Shown: positions 35,440 through 48,800 of the stretch, piece by piece
Position numbering within the stretch: position 1 is the stretch's first letter
Layout: each line of letters begins with the position of its first letter
Source: Garcia nutans
Lineage: Eukaryota > Streptophyta > Magnoliopsida > Malpighiales > Euphorbiaceae
Direction of reading: 5' to 3'
Assembly: GCA_947685225.1 (NCBI GenBank)
Contig: CANTUV010000037.1
Coordinates: 26,431,001-26,495,000 of the forward strand
Length of the DNA stretch: 64,000 nt
Position numbers and translations under genes: made by a program
Notes under the pieces: model-generated
What the model saw: the letters and a program-made list of their open reading frames with translations, nothing else
The model's database searches: none
Told to the model about the DNA's origin: nothing

Positions 35440-37978
35440 TGATCCTAACATGGTGTAAAAAGAGATGAGATTTTGCCAAATAGATCTATTATGGCTACAC
35501 TCACGGCAACGACTGCACTTAGGTTGAGATTTTTCCTCATCTAAAGAAGGAATCCTGCATTTTTTTTTTGCCTGCCAGTTGATGTGTGAATATCTAGTGG
35601 CAACAAAGTGACTTGTGTATATGCTCCAGAATAAACCAATTAGTTATATAATGAATTGGATTTATGACTTCTTTGTATGTTTCATACCAAGACTCAAGAG
35701 AGTAATATGGAGAATACAACTCATAAGCGTCATGAGTGCTATTTCTAACAATCACAAGAGCATGTTCACACGGGAGTTAATCTAATTGGAACTTCTTGCA
35801 ACAATAACTCCTCAGAGACATATCAACATATAATTTTTTTCTACTTCCTTAACGTCATATTTATTGTTGCTCGAAGGCTCAATTTGCAAAATATCATTGA
35901 CAAGGATATATGACAATATTATAAATAATGACAAATGATGAAGAATAAATAAAGAAATTTCACATTGAAAAAATAAAGAACTTACATTCATTTTTTGTGC
36001 TATCAACATTCTCTTTCTCAATTTTTTCAACATTTGTTGCCATTTTATCCTTAGACTCCTCTACTTTCTTTCCAAGTTTATAAAATCATCTTTGACACAT
36101 CTTTCTGACCTCATCGACAAATGCAGTAATTGGAAGATCTCGGGCCTTTACAAGCGCAGTATTAACTAATTCAGAAATGTTAGTCATCATGATGTTATAA
36201 CTCCTTCTAGGCGTATGAGACCGTGTCTACCTATCAAGCCCAACACCTTCTATATATTCTTTAGCACCGAGGACAGAGATGTAAAAACCACCAAAAAGTA
36301 TGGTGAAATCACTTATTTTGTAGGCTTTAGCTATTTTGTAGTAGTGCTTCTCAAGGTCCTTTGTTATATGTTTAAATTTGCACTTTAAGTTGTTGAACAA
36401 GTGATAGATAAAAATCCCATGGAATGCATTTAGAAAATATCTGCTACAGCCTTCTGAATGCTTTGGTGTCTGTCAAAAATAATGACATGATCTGGTCTTT
36501 CACCGAAAGCTTCATTCAACCTCATTAGAAACCATGTCTATAATGTGTAATTTTCTAAATCACCAATCCTGAATGCCAAGGGAATATCTGTTGGTTTGCA
36601 ACATGACAAACGGCAACAGAAGGCACACCTTGATACTTCCCTTTCAAATGAGTCCTATCAATAGTAACTACATGTCTACAATATTTGAATCCTTTAATTG
36701 AAGCATTAAAAGAGAAGAAAATATACAAAAATCTATTATGATCACCACATTGTAGACGTATAACTGAACTGGGATTTATTTCGCCTAGCATGTGCAAATA
36801 TGCAGGCAGAATTGAGAAAGATTATTTTGGAGTACCGAATATGATATTCTCATATGCATACTCCCATCCCCTCAATACGACAGAATAACTAATATCAACA
36901 CTAAATTTATTACGCATGTCATCAATCACATCCTTTGGTTTGAAAACCCTCCCAGGATTTATGAATTGCTTCTTAGCACATTCAGCGACAACCCAACTAG
37001 TTGCTTATTTGTGTCTAGTTTATTCAAAATCAGTCGTACGTGTATGTTGTGTCATATATTTTGTCACCATCCAATAATCCTTTGGGTATCCAAGACTTTT
37101 TGCTCTCAATCTCCACGTACAAGTTTAATTAATACAACACATGATGAAGAAAGAGGGATTGGACTTGAAGACCTTAAACTGGAACTTTTTCCTAATTGCA
37201 ATGAGCAATACGATTGTCTTAATATCATTCATTGATTTAAATATTTTTTCCTCAATTGTTTCACATATATAACTTTCACCTAACAACTCTGGATTGCTCC
37301 TGGATGCAAATAAGTCTGTTATAGTTTCTTCATTGTCTGTAGTATGTTCTACCATATTACTATAATTAAAAGGAATGCGTTACTGTGATCATTGTTTGTA
37401 GAATGTTAAAATTCTGCATCATCATCATTAATAGGTTTTGCCCCGACATCACGCTCTTTTGAAATGGCTTTATTATGTTTTGCCCGTTCTTCTGCATATG
37501 AATTTGGCACATCATGTTCTTTTTCATCATATTATGTGCCTACATGAAAAGATTCAGTCGCTGGTGAAAACCTTACATCTACATCTTCTGGTATTAAATT
37601 ATCACATGGTACTTCTACTTAGATAATATTTTTCACACCCTGAGGATAATTACTATCATGTTTGAATTTATATGCACCTTCTTTAACATTAACAATCAAT
37701 GGATATTTAAGTCTATCCTCCATAACAATGCCCATGAATATCCTAAGTGACTTATCATCTACGACATCATAAAGTGGATGTTCATCATGACCAGTAATAA
37801 ATTTGAATTCAACTTTTGATGTGCTGTCAATATGAAATACTTCGAATACTGATTTCTTAAGTTCATTAAAATAAGCTAGTTTACTTAAGAAAACATATTC
37901 AACACCTCCACCAACATACTTGCCAATGTTCACATCAAATTTCTCCCCATATTGAATGAGAATTGTAATTTCTTCCAT
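35440..37978 (-). pseudogene. MULE transposase (MURA-like), many stops
   Basis: The minus strand starts with an intact 119-codon piece (37978-37619). The MuDR DNA-binding region follows at about 37235-36990 (FQFKVFKSNP, then WRLRAKS). The DDE transposase domain begins near 36720 with TIDRTHLKGKYQG, and the second acidic block reads FDRHQSI near 36480. The C-terminal part (about 36220-36080) contains MTNISELVNTALVKARDLPI. A SWIM-type zinc region lies at about 35815-35755 (CCKKF, LPCEHA) and a final CSRCREC knuckle near 35500. In-frame stops (for example near 36543, 36430 and 36820) and frame changes are spread throughout. The role would be cut-and-paste transposition in the nucleus; this copy is inactive. 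Confidence 0.85.
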
Positions 37979-38163
37979 TAAATAAATTCATTCGTTGATT
38001 AGTTTGAATTCATTTATCAATATCGTACAAGTACAATAATAAATTATACTCGCATCATAATCCATATAAACTATAACAACCTACAATTACATACATCTTA
38101 ATTGTTTTTAAATATTTTCTATGGTTTTTTTTTATTTGTAAATGATTTTGAATATAATACTTT

Positions 38164-38774
38164 GTTATGGATTTGATGTAAAGCAATAATGTATATTGTT
38201 GGAGGCTAATGTGGCATATTAGTAGATTATTATGGACTAATATGGTTTGACAGGGGGTTGTAATAGGTTGTTAGGGGCTATAATACAGTGTTATGGACTT
38301 TATATATAACAATATTGTGTAGTATTTCTGGTATGAGATGTTAAGGGCCTTTAGGTGTGTTGGGGGCTTTTAGAGACTAATATGAGATGATAAAGGCTGT
38401 TTGAAGGGATGTTAGGGGCTATTATGGACTGTTAAGGGCTGGCAGACTCTAACACTCCTAATAGCCACTAACAGGCCCTTAATAGCTCCTAACAACCCCT
38501 ATCATCCTCTAATAGCCTCTAATAGCTCATTATCAACCCCTAACAGTGTCTTGTAACCCATATAAGCCCTTAACACACCTAAATGCCCTTAACACCCTAT
38601 ATTGGACTGAAATACTAAGCATAATTACTACACATAAAAGTCCATAATACTGTATTACAACCCCTAACAACCTATTACAGTCTCCTATCATACCATATTA
38701 GTCCCTAACAATCTATTAACAACTCATACTAGCCTCTAACAATATACATTATTGATTCACATCAAATTCATAAC
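38164..38774. repeat. 611-bp fold-back of TAGGGG-type repeats (block 3)
   Basis: The left arm (38164 to about 38450) and right arm (about 38450 to 38774) are inverted copies, roughly 75-80% identical by eye. The outermost bases are GTTATGGATTTGATGT and the complement of GTTATGAATTTGATGT. The direct pentamer ACTTT flanks both ends (38159-38163, 38775-38779). Inside, GTTAGGGGCT-like units dominate one arm and AGCCCCTAAC-like units the other. It lies upstream of the transposase start and could transcribe as a long hairpin. Confidence 0.85.
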
Positions 38775-39375
38775 ACTTTATTCAACTTTTCATAAATCCA
38801 GAAATTAAAATGAAAGACTAAACAAAAGAGTAATTCAAACTCATGAAGAAATAAAATAAAATCAACTATAGAAAATATTTAAAACATATATGCATTCAGT
38901 TTTTACAATTTCTCATTTCCTAAACAAACTTGAGTTTAAAAAAAAAAACAACTTACTGCAATATTAAATCCCTAATATATTGGAGAATCTTCAAATATAG
39001 TGTTTTGGATGTTACAATCGAAGAAAAAATATGGTCAACCAGATAACAATGGAGTTGAAGTTATAGATGAGTGATATTTTTGATTTTGCGATCAAAGAGA
39101 ACAAAGCAGGAAGAAGTTCTATGATGGGAGAAAGAAGAAGAAAGAGAAAAAGAAGGGAGAGAGACGCGAAGAGAGAGAGAAAGAAAAAGTAATTTTTTTT
39201 TATTTTTAGAGTATTATGATAAATTATAATTTATTTAATATTAGTAAAGTCTAAAATATATTAACATAATGTAAGATGTTTTTTTTTAAAATTAAAATTT
39301 AAAAATATAACAGTAAAAAATTAGATCCTTACAGTCAAAGGATATTTTAGAGGTGAAATTTAAAAAAATGCTCTC

Positions 39376-39812
39376 GCATGATACACGTGTGCACCCCGGC
39401 CCCGCGATATTGGTTAGTGTGTCTAATTAGCATGCTCTTAGCATTCATAATTTGCTTTGTTATTCATTTTTCATTTTACCTTATTATCATATTATTGATC
39501 ATTGATTATTTGATTTAAACACAGCGTTAGATGGAAGGGTTAATATTTAAATGTGATAAGGCACAGTAATAATAATGACAATGATAATAATGCTAATAAT
39601 AATAAATAATATGAGCTTCATCGTTGTCGTCACATAAGAACGAATCTTCTTCGGTTTTTCTCCTGCTTAAATAAATAAAATAGAAATCAAAATTTAAGTC
39701 GGTTGGTTTTGGGTTAGGTTCATGTTTCTATTTCTTAGACCGCCGCTTTGATTTTTCTTCTTCCTCCTCCTCTAAGCTCAAAGCTTCATTTCACTTGAGA
39801 AAAGAGGCGGCA
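39376..39812 (+). promoter_or_regulatory. Probable promoter and leader of the solanesyl diphosphate synthase gene
   Basis: Gene-free interval between the MULE and the start codon. It contains a G-box at 39384, an AT-rich tract with AATAAT repeats (39565-39612) and a pyrimidine-rich leader-like stretch TTTTTCTTCTTCCTCCTCCT at about 39752-39772. No TATA box could be fixed with confidence. Confidence 0.45.
39384..39389. promoter_or_regulatory. G-box (CACGTG)
   Basis: CACGTG inside ACACGTGTGC, about 425 bp upstream of the start codon. G-boxes bind plant bHLH and bZIP factors. A chance match is possible. Confidence 0.3.
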
Positions 39813-42800
39813 ATGATTTTGTCCCGGGGATTTTCACGGATTTCGAAAAGCGTCAGCCATTGGTTTCTATCTCGTCGACGACTATTACTACACCCATTTC
39901 TTCTTTCCAATAGTTCCCACTCTCTTGGAGACCCTACTAAAAAGGTAACAAGGTTTATTTATTTTTATTTATTTTTTCACTGCGGAGAAAGTGGAATTTG
40001 ATCGGGTTTTTAGGTATTTGCTAATGGGTTCTTATTTGCTTCCTCTTCTCTGGGATCAAATGGAAATATTTGTTAGTGGGTTGTAGGCTGGTAAAGAGGC
40101 AATGGTTTGGGCTGCCACTTTGAAAGGCAGTGAAGTGACGGTTGAGCCTAAAATGATTTCTTCAAACCTCAAGTTTTTTTTTTTAATTTTTTAACATGGA
40201 TTTAGATGCTGCTTTGAATTTAAATTTTTTAAATAAAGATGATAAAACCAATTTAGCTAGAAGAATGACAAGTGATTTTATAATTTTCACTTCCTTAATT
40301 TGTGCGTGTGAGTGATGAGAACTACAGTGTTTTGGATGCTAACTAGAGTAATAATGGCTCTTATTGGGAGTAAAGCCGAAATGATTAAGATGAAGGATAT
40401 TTGGAGTCTGAAAATTAAGCCTTTCTTAGTTGGGAAATTTGGATTCGGGGGATTACCCAGCCCCTAGTGTGGGCATTTTGTAGAAATTTTAATGCATTTA
40501 TCTGGTTATCTTGGGCATGCTTAGACGATATTTTACAGTTTTATTAGCTTCTCAATTATTGAATGGATGTATTGCTTGAGTTTTCCTGATATATTTTATC
40601 TTCCAGTGCTTAAAGCTCATTCTTCTGTTTTGTGTGTGTTTTCTGTCTTCCTATGTCTTAAAAATTATATTTCCTCTTGAACTTTTTGGTGATTAGTAGG
40701 TTTTTAATCGCCGAGAAACTTACTCCTGGAATTCACCTACCTTGTATGGCTTCAAACATAAACTTCATCACCAGAGCAGCTCCTTAATTGAGGTTAAGTG
40801 CATTTTACTTGTCCTTATGCTGTCTATGACTGCAGGATGCATTATTTTTTTCATATCAAAGTTTTTAGGGTTTCAAACCTTTTGTTTTACTTTTCAAACA
40901 AATAAAAAAGAATGCTGTCAGCATATAATTCAGTACTCTTAATACTGAATTGTAGAATTAATGAGATGTCTACCGTGCAATACTGAGGGAATATTTGGAA
41001 AAGCTTTTTAGGAACGCTATTAGCTTTTCACCCCCAAAGCTTTCTAGGTTCTTTTTGGTTAAGGAGCTCTTTGGTAGCTGGGAGCTGTTAGGAACCATAC
41101 TTACTAGCTAAAATAAAAAAAAGTCTAAATTCTCTCCTAAATTAATAAAATGTGAGACTATCTTTTTATGTATTAATTGAAAAAATATTTTTTTGGGGTA
41201 TTAATATGACCATATTGGTCATTAATCATGTCAAAAGCAACAATAGCAATAGTTTACCAAGCATTTAATCTATGAGCTGCCAGCATATGACTGTCATCTA
41301 TCAGCAACAATTACTAGCTGAAAACCCCAAGACTTTCATTGCAGTGAATGTTGATTGGCATAATAATTGATTAAATCAAATGCATATTGAGCATTTGTGC
41401 GTTTCTTTTAACTCCTATCCCACTTCCAAGGTTTTCTAGATGAAATCAAGATTTTATACTTGGATTTTATCTTAATCCCTGCTCTACTTGATTCATCACC
41501 CTTCCTCTCCATTTCTCTTTTTAGGCGTTGGTAAGTTATTTAGGTCATTGCTCTGCCTATGTGTGTTTTGTTGGGTGTTAATCCTGCTTGGAATTTTGAC
41601 TTTAATGTTATAGCAGAAATCATATGAGGCTCTAGGTTGAATTATTACAAGCGAATATTTAGATCTCGAGGTTAAGCAAAATTCAATAGTGAGGACGCCA
41701 ATTTTTAAAACAGAATTGATGGGTCCTGAATTTTCCATTCAACTATTTAATCCTTGCGTTACGGTTTTTATTTTTATTTTTTTTTTCAGCAGTCAATTGA
41801 AAATTTTCAAATTAAGCCATACATTTGATTTTTTTTGTATGAAGAATTTTCTTATTTCTCAAATCTTTAGGATGTATTAATAAGTTACCAAAAAGCGCGG
41901 GTAATTATTAAATCCATTTACGTTGCTTCTGATTATTTTATTTGATGCTACTCCTCTTCTCTTGCATATTGTATTTATTTTTTTGTTTGACAATATGTTT
42001 GGCGACTCATTTGTGATTGGTGAATTTTCTTTTCCAGGAACAACTTGACCCCTTTTCACTTGTTGCCGATGAACTATCACTCCTTGCTAATAGACTGCGG
42101 GAGATGGTAGTTGCTGAGGTATCTAAGTGCTCTATCTCCTGTCATATCTCTTGAGTTATTTTTTCAATGTGTTCATATATTTTTATCAAGTGTAGATTCA
42201 ATTCAGTTTTTTCCAAATTTGGATTTCAATGTCTTCTAGGTGCCAAAGCTTGCATCGGCTGCTGAGTACCTCTTCAAGATGGGAGTAGAAGGAAAAAGGT
42301 TTCGTCCAACAGTATGTACCTTAAACATTTATTTGCTTATTATTAGTGTTTTGTTCTCAAATGTGTCTGTTAGTCTGTTACGAGTTCTAGTAATCTATGT
42401 TGATCATGAGTTTTCTTCTTATAGTTGGAATTTGTCCACATATTTTGATGTAAGTATTGGTCTAAGTGTACTATGTAGCGTTCACTTGATGGTTTTCTTT
42501 CAATAATGTTCTGGCAGCAGTTCTGAAGGTTTTTCGGGGTGTTTCTACCGATTTCCAGAAAAATCTCTCTGGGCACTCAAGACTGAAAAACCTAAAGTTT
42601 GCCGATTCTTTCAATTACTTTTTCAATGGAAACTTGCCTCATGATTGCAATATTTGCCCATTATTAAATATCCAATGTCATCATTTTTCCTGATATATGG
42701 CCTCAAAACTAAGCAATTCCGAAATTGTATTTGATGTTGCATTATTGGGTGAAGATTTTAAGAATACTTGTCTTGGGAGAAAATTAAAAGAATTTGGTTG

Positions 42801-45800
42801 TTCAGAATTTTATTTATTTTCTTGTTATGTTAGGATTCATTCAAATAAGCACTGTTTCTCTTACTCCAGTGTATGAGGAAGTTATTTAGCTAACTTTTAG
42901 GAAGAGAAATAACTTAGCAGGATTAAATAACTTTGACTTATAAATGTTTTTGGAATAGCATGAGTCTGGTACTTAGTTATTGGTTGATATAGCTCAAGCA
43001 TTTCTAGTTTTAATTTTTCTGGTTAAAGTTCTATACATTTTGATTGCCTTTTATTTCTTTATTATTATTATTATTACTATTATTATTTTTTTCTCTCCAC
43101 CTCTTTGATAAGTTCACATCTAGAAAACTTATGTAGCACATTGCTTATGTCTTACTGTCCAAGATTGTTATTGTTTTGTAGTTTACGGTGTTTAATGTTT
43201 GAGTTATTTGTTTTTGTTTCTTATTCATTCTTTTTCTGGAGTAAAGGGTGAGCTTTGTGCAGGTTTTGCTGCTCATGGCAACAGCTTTGAATGTGCATAT
43301 ACTTGAACTGACACCAAATGGTGTTGGAGACCCTTTGACATCAGAACTACGTAAAAGACAGCAATGCATTGCTGAAATTACGGAAATGATCCATGTCAGT
43401 TACTCATCTTTTACTGATTTTTTTTTGTTTGCCAGTTTCCTTCATTTTCCATTATATCAATTTTACGGAAATTATCCATGTTAGTTACTCATCTTTTATT
43501 GTATCTTGTTTCATCTTTTACTGAATCTTGTTTGCCAGTTTCTTCATTTTCCATGATATCAATTTATTTTTACTTTTTGCCGTGATTTTTCAATTTATGG
43601 CGTTGCTTTCATTTCAAGCAGCTCACATGGAGACTCATAAAAGTATTTCCACGTCTCAGGTGGCGAGTCTTCTCCATGATGATGTGCTGGATGATGCAGA
43701 TACTAGACGGGGTATTGGTTCATTAAATTTTGTCATGGGCAATAAGGTACATCGATTTTTTGTGATATATCTTTTACAGTTCATTGTTGGTAGACTTTTA
43801 CATCTCTGCAATTATATACTTTCTTTTCGCCTTGATAATTTATGAATTTGGATGTAAAACATATTCTTCCTGTTACCATGTTTACTGATGTTGCCCCTTT
43901 CCAATCTTGAGGGTTCTCAAGATCGTTTTTGGCGATTTAGGAGGAACACTGCATTGTTTTGAATCATGGGACAGTGCTTTATTGCCTTTGTCTTTTGGAT
44001 GATTAGGCATGTAAATTTTTTTCCGATCTTTATAAAAAGGAATTGTCTCGTGCAGTGATAAGAGTCTTTAGGTTTACGAGCAAACAGGCTATGAGTTTTT
44101 GACCTGAGAGCAGCCACTTTCTATGGATAATGTTGCACTACTGTCAAGACTTTCCTTTGATCCTTTGCTTTACTGAGACCATAACTTTTTAATGGTCGTT
44201 TTTTTGAACTCTTTGGCAGTGCTAGTCCAAGAATTAAAAATATTGACGTTGAGAATCACATTAAGTTCCCAAAAAGATTTATATAGTTGACCCTAACTAG
44301 TTTGAGATTAAAACTATGTTGAGTAGTGTGACATATTTATTGTGAAAATAATGAATGATTAAATAATGAACAATAAAAAATTTTCATTTTTCCATAATGC
44401 TGTAATGGAAAAGTACAGCACCAAATATATGTCATGCTGGATGTATAAATGTCATGCAACCTTCCACTTATCGACTGTCAATGCTAATGGCTAAAAGCTG
44501 ATCTCCCCCCCTTTCTTGTTTTGATATCTTTATCAAGTTTTACATGACCTTACTGTTAGCCTTAGAAGAATGAAGTGATAAATGCCTGTAAACAAAGTTC
44601 CTTTCCTTCATTTAATTGCAGGTAGCAGTATTAGCTGGAGATTTTCTTCTTTCACGAGCTTGTATAGCTCTTGCTTCTTTGAAAAACACAGAGGTATATA
44701 TGTTGTTATTATATGTAATCATGTGAAACACAAAGCAATTGTTGATATCATGGCCTTTTCTATCTCAAGTTTTCCCAGAATCTGTTCCTCAGTTTTCTTC
44801 ATATTCACTTATTTCTCCTGGTGAGAATAGGAGGTGAACAAACATTACTGATGTCTAGCACAATGGAAAATCATTTTCAGCCTAAACTTCCTTCAGCTGA
44901 TCCTTAACTTTTTGCTTCTGCAATGCAATTGTTGTTGAATTGCATTTACTGTGGTATCCAATTCATTATGCATTAGTTTGTTGGTCCATTACTGCATTAT
45001 CACTGGAGAAATTTGCCACAAGTAGCTCCATTTGTTGGAGGATGTCACATTTGATGAGTATCAAGATGCTTGATCTTTTCTCCTCATTATCTTTTTAATT
45101 ACTTGATTTATTCATGCAGGGGGGAATAAAGGGAGAGCGGTTGGGGTTCTGTTATTCATTGAAGTTTATGTGTATGTTGCTTTAGTTCATTGTATTCACC
45201 ATTACTTTGTGGTTGTAGGTTGTTTCACTTTTAGCGACAGTTGTAGAGCATCTTGTAACAGGTGAAACCATGCAGATGACTAATACATCTGAGCAACGTT
45301 GTAGGTATGCTGCTTTTTCTTTTCTTCCATTTGTGGGAATCTTACCACATCTGATAGGTTGGTGATCTAAAGTTGTATGGAGTATAAAAGATTTCTTGTT
45401 TATCAGACTTGTTTGCATCTGTTAGAGAAGCTAACGTTAACTGTAGGAATATTTAAAATATTTAAAAGAAAAGAAAAGGAAAGATGAAGAGAATAACTGG
45501 AGAGGAATGTTCTTGATTTGTATTAATGGAAGAAGCGAAATTACAGCAAACAAAATAGAATAAAAGGATAACAGACTGAATAGAATCAGCCCCCAGGCAA
45601 GAGCCCGTGCAGAATAATCTGCCCAAAACACTAGGTACCAAAAAGATGCCTCCTCCCTATTACAGACTGCATATAAAGGAAAATTTCTAACTAACTTGAT
45701 GGTGACGTGTCCCCATCTTTCCCTTGATTCCCAAGAACAATTCTATTATTGGACTTGCTTCTCCTTGAGTAAACTAAATATGGTCTTGGGCCTGAATTTG

Positions 45801-48800
45801 TGCTTCTAACATTGCCATCCCCTTGAGAAACAACCTTGTCCTCAAGGTTGAAGTGAGGGAATTGTGCGCGGATATCTGCTTCATCAATCCATGTTGCATT
45901 TTCTTCAGTTTGACCTTGCCACTGCACTAAGACTTGAGGCACTTGCTGGCTGTCTTGCTGCAGAGTTCGCCTTTGACAGACCTTGATAGGCTCAAGCAAA
46001 GGTTCTTCCGTAGTTTCAAAAGTTTCAGGAAGTTGATCAATAACAATATGATCTCCCACCACCTTCTTCAGCTGAGAAACATGGAAGACAGGGTGAATCT
46101 TTGACAATGGCGGCAATCTCAGTTTATAGGCAACAGCACCGATTCTTCCAATTACTTCAAAGGGACCAAAGTAACGGGCTGCCAGCTTAGCGTTGATCCG
46201 ATTAGCAACTGACTGCTGTTTATAAGGTCGGAGTTTTAGGAAGACCTTATCTCCAACTGAAAACTGAATGTCCCGCCTATGCTGATTAGCATACTTTACC
46301 ATTAGCTGCTGTGCCCTCAGAAGATTATGGCGAAGTTGCCTCAAGACTTCGTCTCTATCTTGTAAATGTTGGGACAAAGCTTCCACACACGTTTCCCCCA
46401 GTAAATAACGCTGTAAAACAGGAGGTGCCCTACCATAGACAACTTCAAACGGTGTTTTCTTGGTTGCCCCATGGAAGTTGGTGTTGTACCAATACTCAGC
46501 CCAACAAAGCCACCTGGACCAGTTTTTAGGCTGTTCAGCTGAGAAGCACCGAAGGTAACATTCCAGGCTGCGATTTGTCACTTCTGTCTGTCCATCACTT
46601 TGGGGATGGTAAGATGAGCTGAAAGAAAGAGTGGACCCCTGAAGCTTGAACAACTCAGTCCAAAAATGACTCAAGAATATTGGGTCTCGGTCGCTAACAA
46701 TTGTTTTTGGTATACCATGCAACCTAACAATCTCCTTAGCAAACACTTCTGCCACCTTGGAGGCTGTAAACGGGTGTCTCAAGGCAACAAAATGGGCATA
46801 CTTAGATAACCGATCCACGACAACCAATATGCAATCCAGCCCTTTCGATCTAGGCAGCCCGGAAATAAAATCCAATGAAATATCTTCCCAAATTTGGTTG
46901 GGTATGGGCAAGGGCTGAAGCAATCCTCCAGGAGATTTAGCCTCATATTTGTGGGTTTGACATATCAAGCAAGCTGCCACAAATTGCTTGATAGAATTCA
47001 TCATGCCCGGCCACCAAAAATTTTCAGCAATACGTTTGTATGTTCTAAGAGCTCCTGAATGACCACCGACAGCTGTAGAGTGGAATTCAGCAATTAACTT
47101 AGGTATCCACTTCGATAAAGGAGGGAGTACTAACCTCCCTTTGTAGAAGAGTCGGCCTTGAATGAGAGAATAGTGAGATTTTCCACCCGTTGATGCTGCC
47201 AATTCTGATATGATTTTGGACAACTGTGGGTCTTGATTAACTTCATTTTGGATTTCATTCCAGTCCATCCATTGAGCCCTAGAGATAACACAAACTTCGA
47301 GCTCCTCACTGCTACGGGATAAGGCATCTGCTGCCCTGTTAGTATTTCCAGCCTTGTATTCGATTAAAAAATCATATCCCATAATCTTGGCAGCCCAATA
47401 CTGCTGAGCAGGAGTTGAAACTTCTTGATGCAGAAGGTGGCGAAGGCTTCTCTGGTCAGTTCTTACAACAAAACGTCTTCCAACCAAGTAAGGACGCCAA
47501 TGCCGAATGGCTAGGACCAGCGCCATCAACTCATTCTCGTAGGCAGATCTAGCCAAAGCTGGATTTCCAGTAGCTTTACTGAAAAATGCTACTGGGCGAT
47601 TTTGCTGCATCAGAACCGCCCCTATTCCAGACTTGGAGGCGTCCGTTTCCACCACAAACTCTTTAGAAAAATCTGGCATAGCCAAGACCGGGGAAGTGGT
47701 GATTGCCGACTTTAATTTCTCAAAGGATTCTTTAGCCGTTGGAGACCATATGAACGTGCCACTAGCTTCTTTCTTCAACATATCCGTCAAGGGATGTGCA
47801 ATTTGCCCATATCCGGCGATAAAACGCCTATAATATCCTGTTAGACCTAAGAATCCCCTAACTCCCTTGATACTAGTTGGAGTAGCCCAATTGAGGATGC
47901 TATTAATCTTGCTAGGATCCATGGATACTCCACTAGCAGAGATGATATGGCCTAGGTACTCAACCGATGTACGACCAAAGAAGCATTTCTTGCCGTTGAG
48001 GTGCAAAGAATGGTCCACAAGAAGCTGTAATACTGTTTCCAAGTGCTTCAAATGAGATTCCCAGTCCCTACTGTAGACCAGTATGTCATCAAAGAAAACC
48101 AGTACGAACTTCCGCAAGTAAGGTCGGAAGACGTCGTTCATGACTGCTTGAAACGTTGCTGGAGCATTGGTGAGTCCGAACGGCATAACCAGAAATTCAT
48201 AATGTCCGGAATGAGTCCTGAAAGCTGTCTTCTCAATATCCGGTTGTGCCACACGAATCTGGAAAAAACCACTCTTCAGATCAAGCTTAGAAAAATAAGT
48301 TGCTCCATGTAACTCATCCAGTAATTCTTGAATCACAGGAATGGGATACTTGTGAGGGACTGACACCCGATTAAGTTGTCGGTAGTCGACGCAAAATCGC
48401 CAACTCCCATCCTTCTTTTTTACTAACAAAATAGGACTTGAATAGGGACTGGTACTTGGCTGAATCACTCCTGCACTAAGCATGTCCCGAACCAGCTTCT
48501 CAATTTCGTCCTTCTGGTGATGTCCATATCTGTATGGTTTTACAGAAACAGGTCCTTGATTAGGTTGAAGGGTTATTCGGTGGTCTGCTGATCTCCGAGG
48601 GGGCAGTGAAGACATATCGGAGAAGACCATTCCAAATTTAGAAAGTATTTGCTGCAGTTCTGTTTCCTGCTCAAAGCTTAATTCTGGAACTTGCATAGGC
48701 GACTCAGAATCTGCAGAAATAGACCACAACAAGGCAGTAAGGATAGTGTCCCTGAGTTTAGGACCAGACCTGTTAGCTATTTGCTGCTTCACCAACGATG

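Larger units (their letters stand above)
27090..39375. mobile_element. Decayed Mutator-like element carrying an Ulp1-like gene
   Basis: A MULE transposase pseudogene (minus strand, 35440-37978) and an Ulp1/DUF1985-type gene (plus strand, 28652-34690) converge on each other. This gene pair is known from plant Ulp1-carrying MULEs (Kaonashi-type). Ends are approximate: 27137-27168 and the reverse complement of about 39345-39375 share a run ending CCTCTAAAA after a T-rich stretch, a weak terminal-inverted-repeat candidate. No 9-bp target duplication was found. Both genes carry stops and a solo LTR has landed inside, so the element is dead. Confidence 0.65.

Noticed and set aside
28245..38774. Interstitial telomere array
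   Set aside because: The unit is GTTAGGGGCT-like and palindromic in layout rather than a run of TTTAGGG in one direction.
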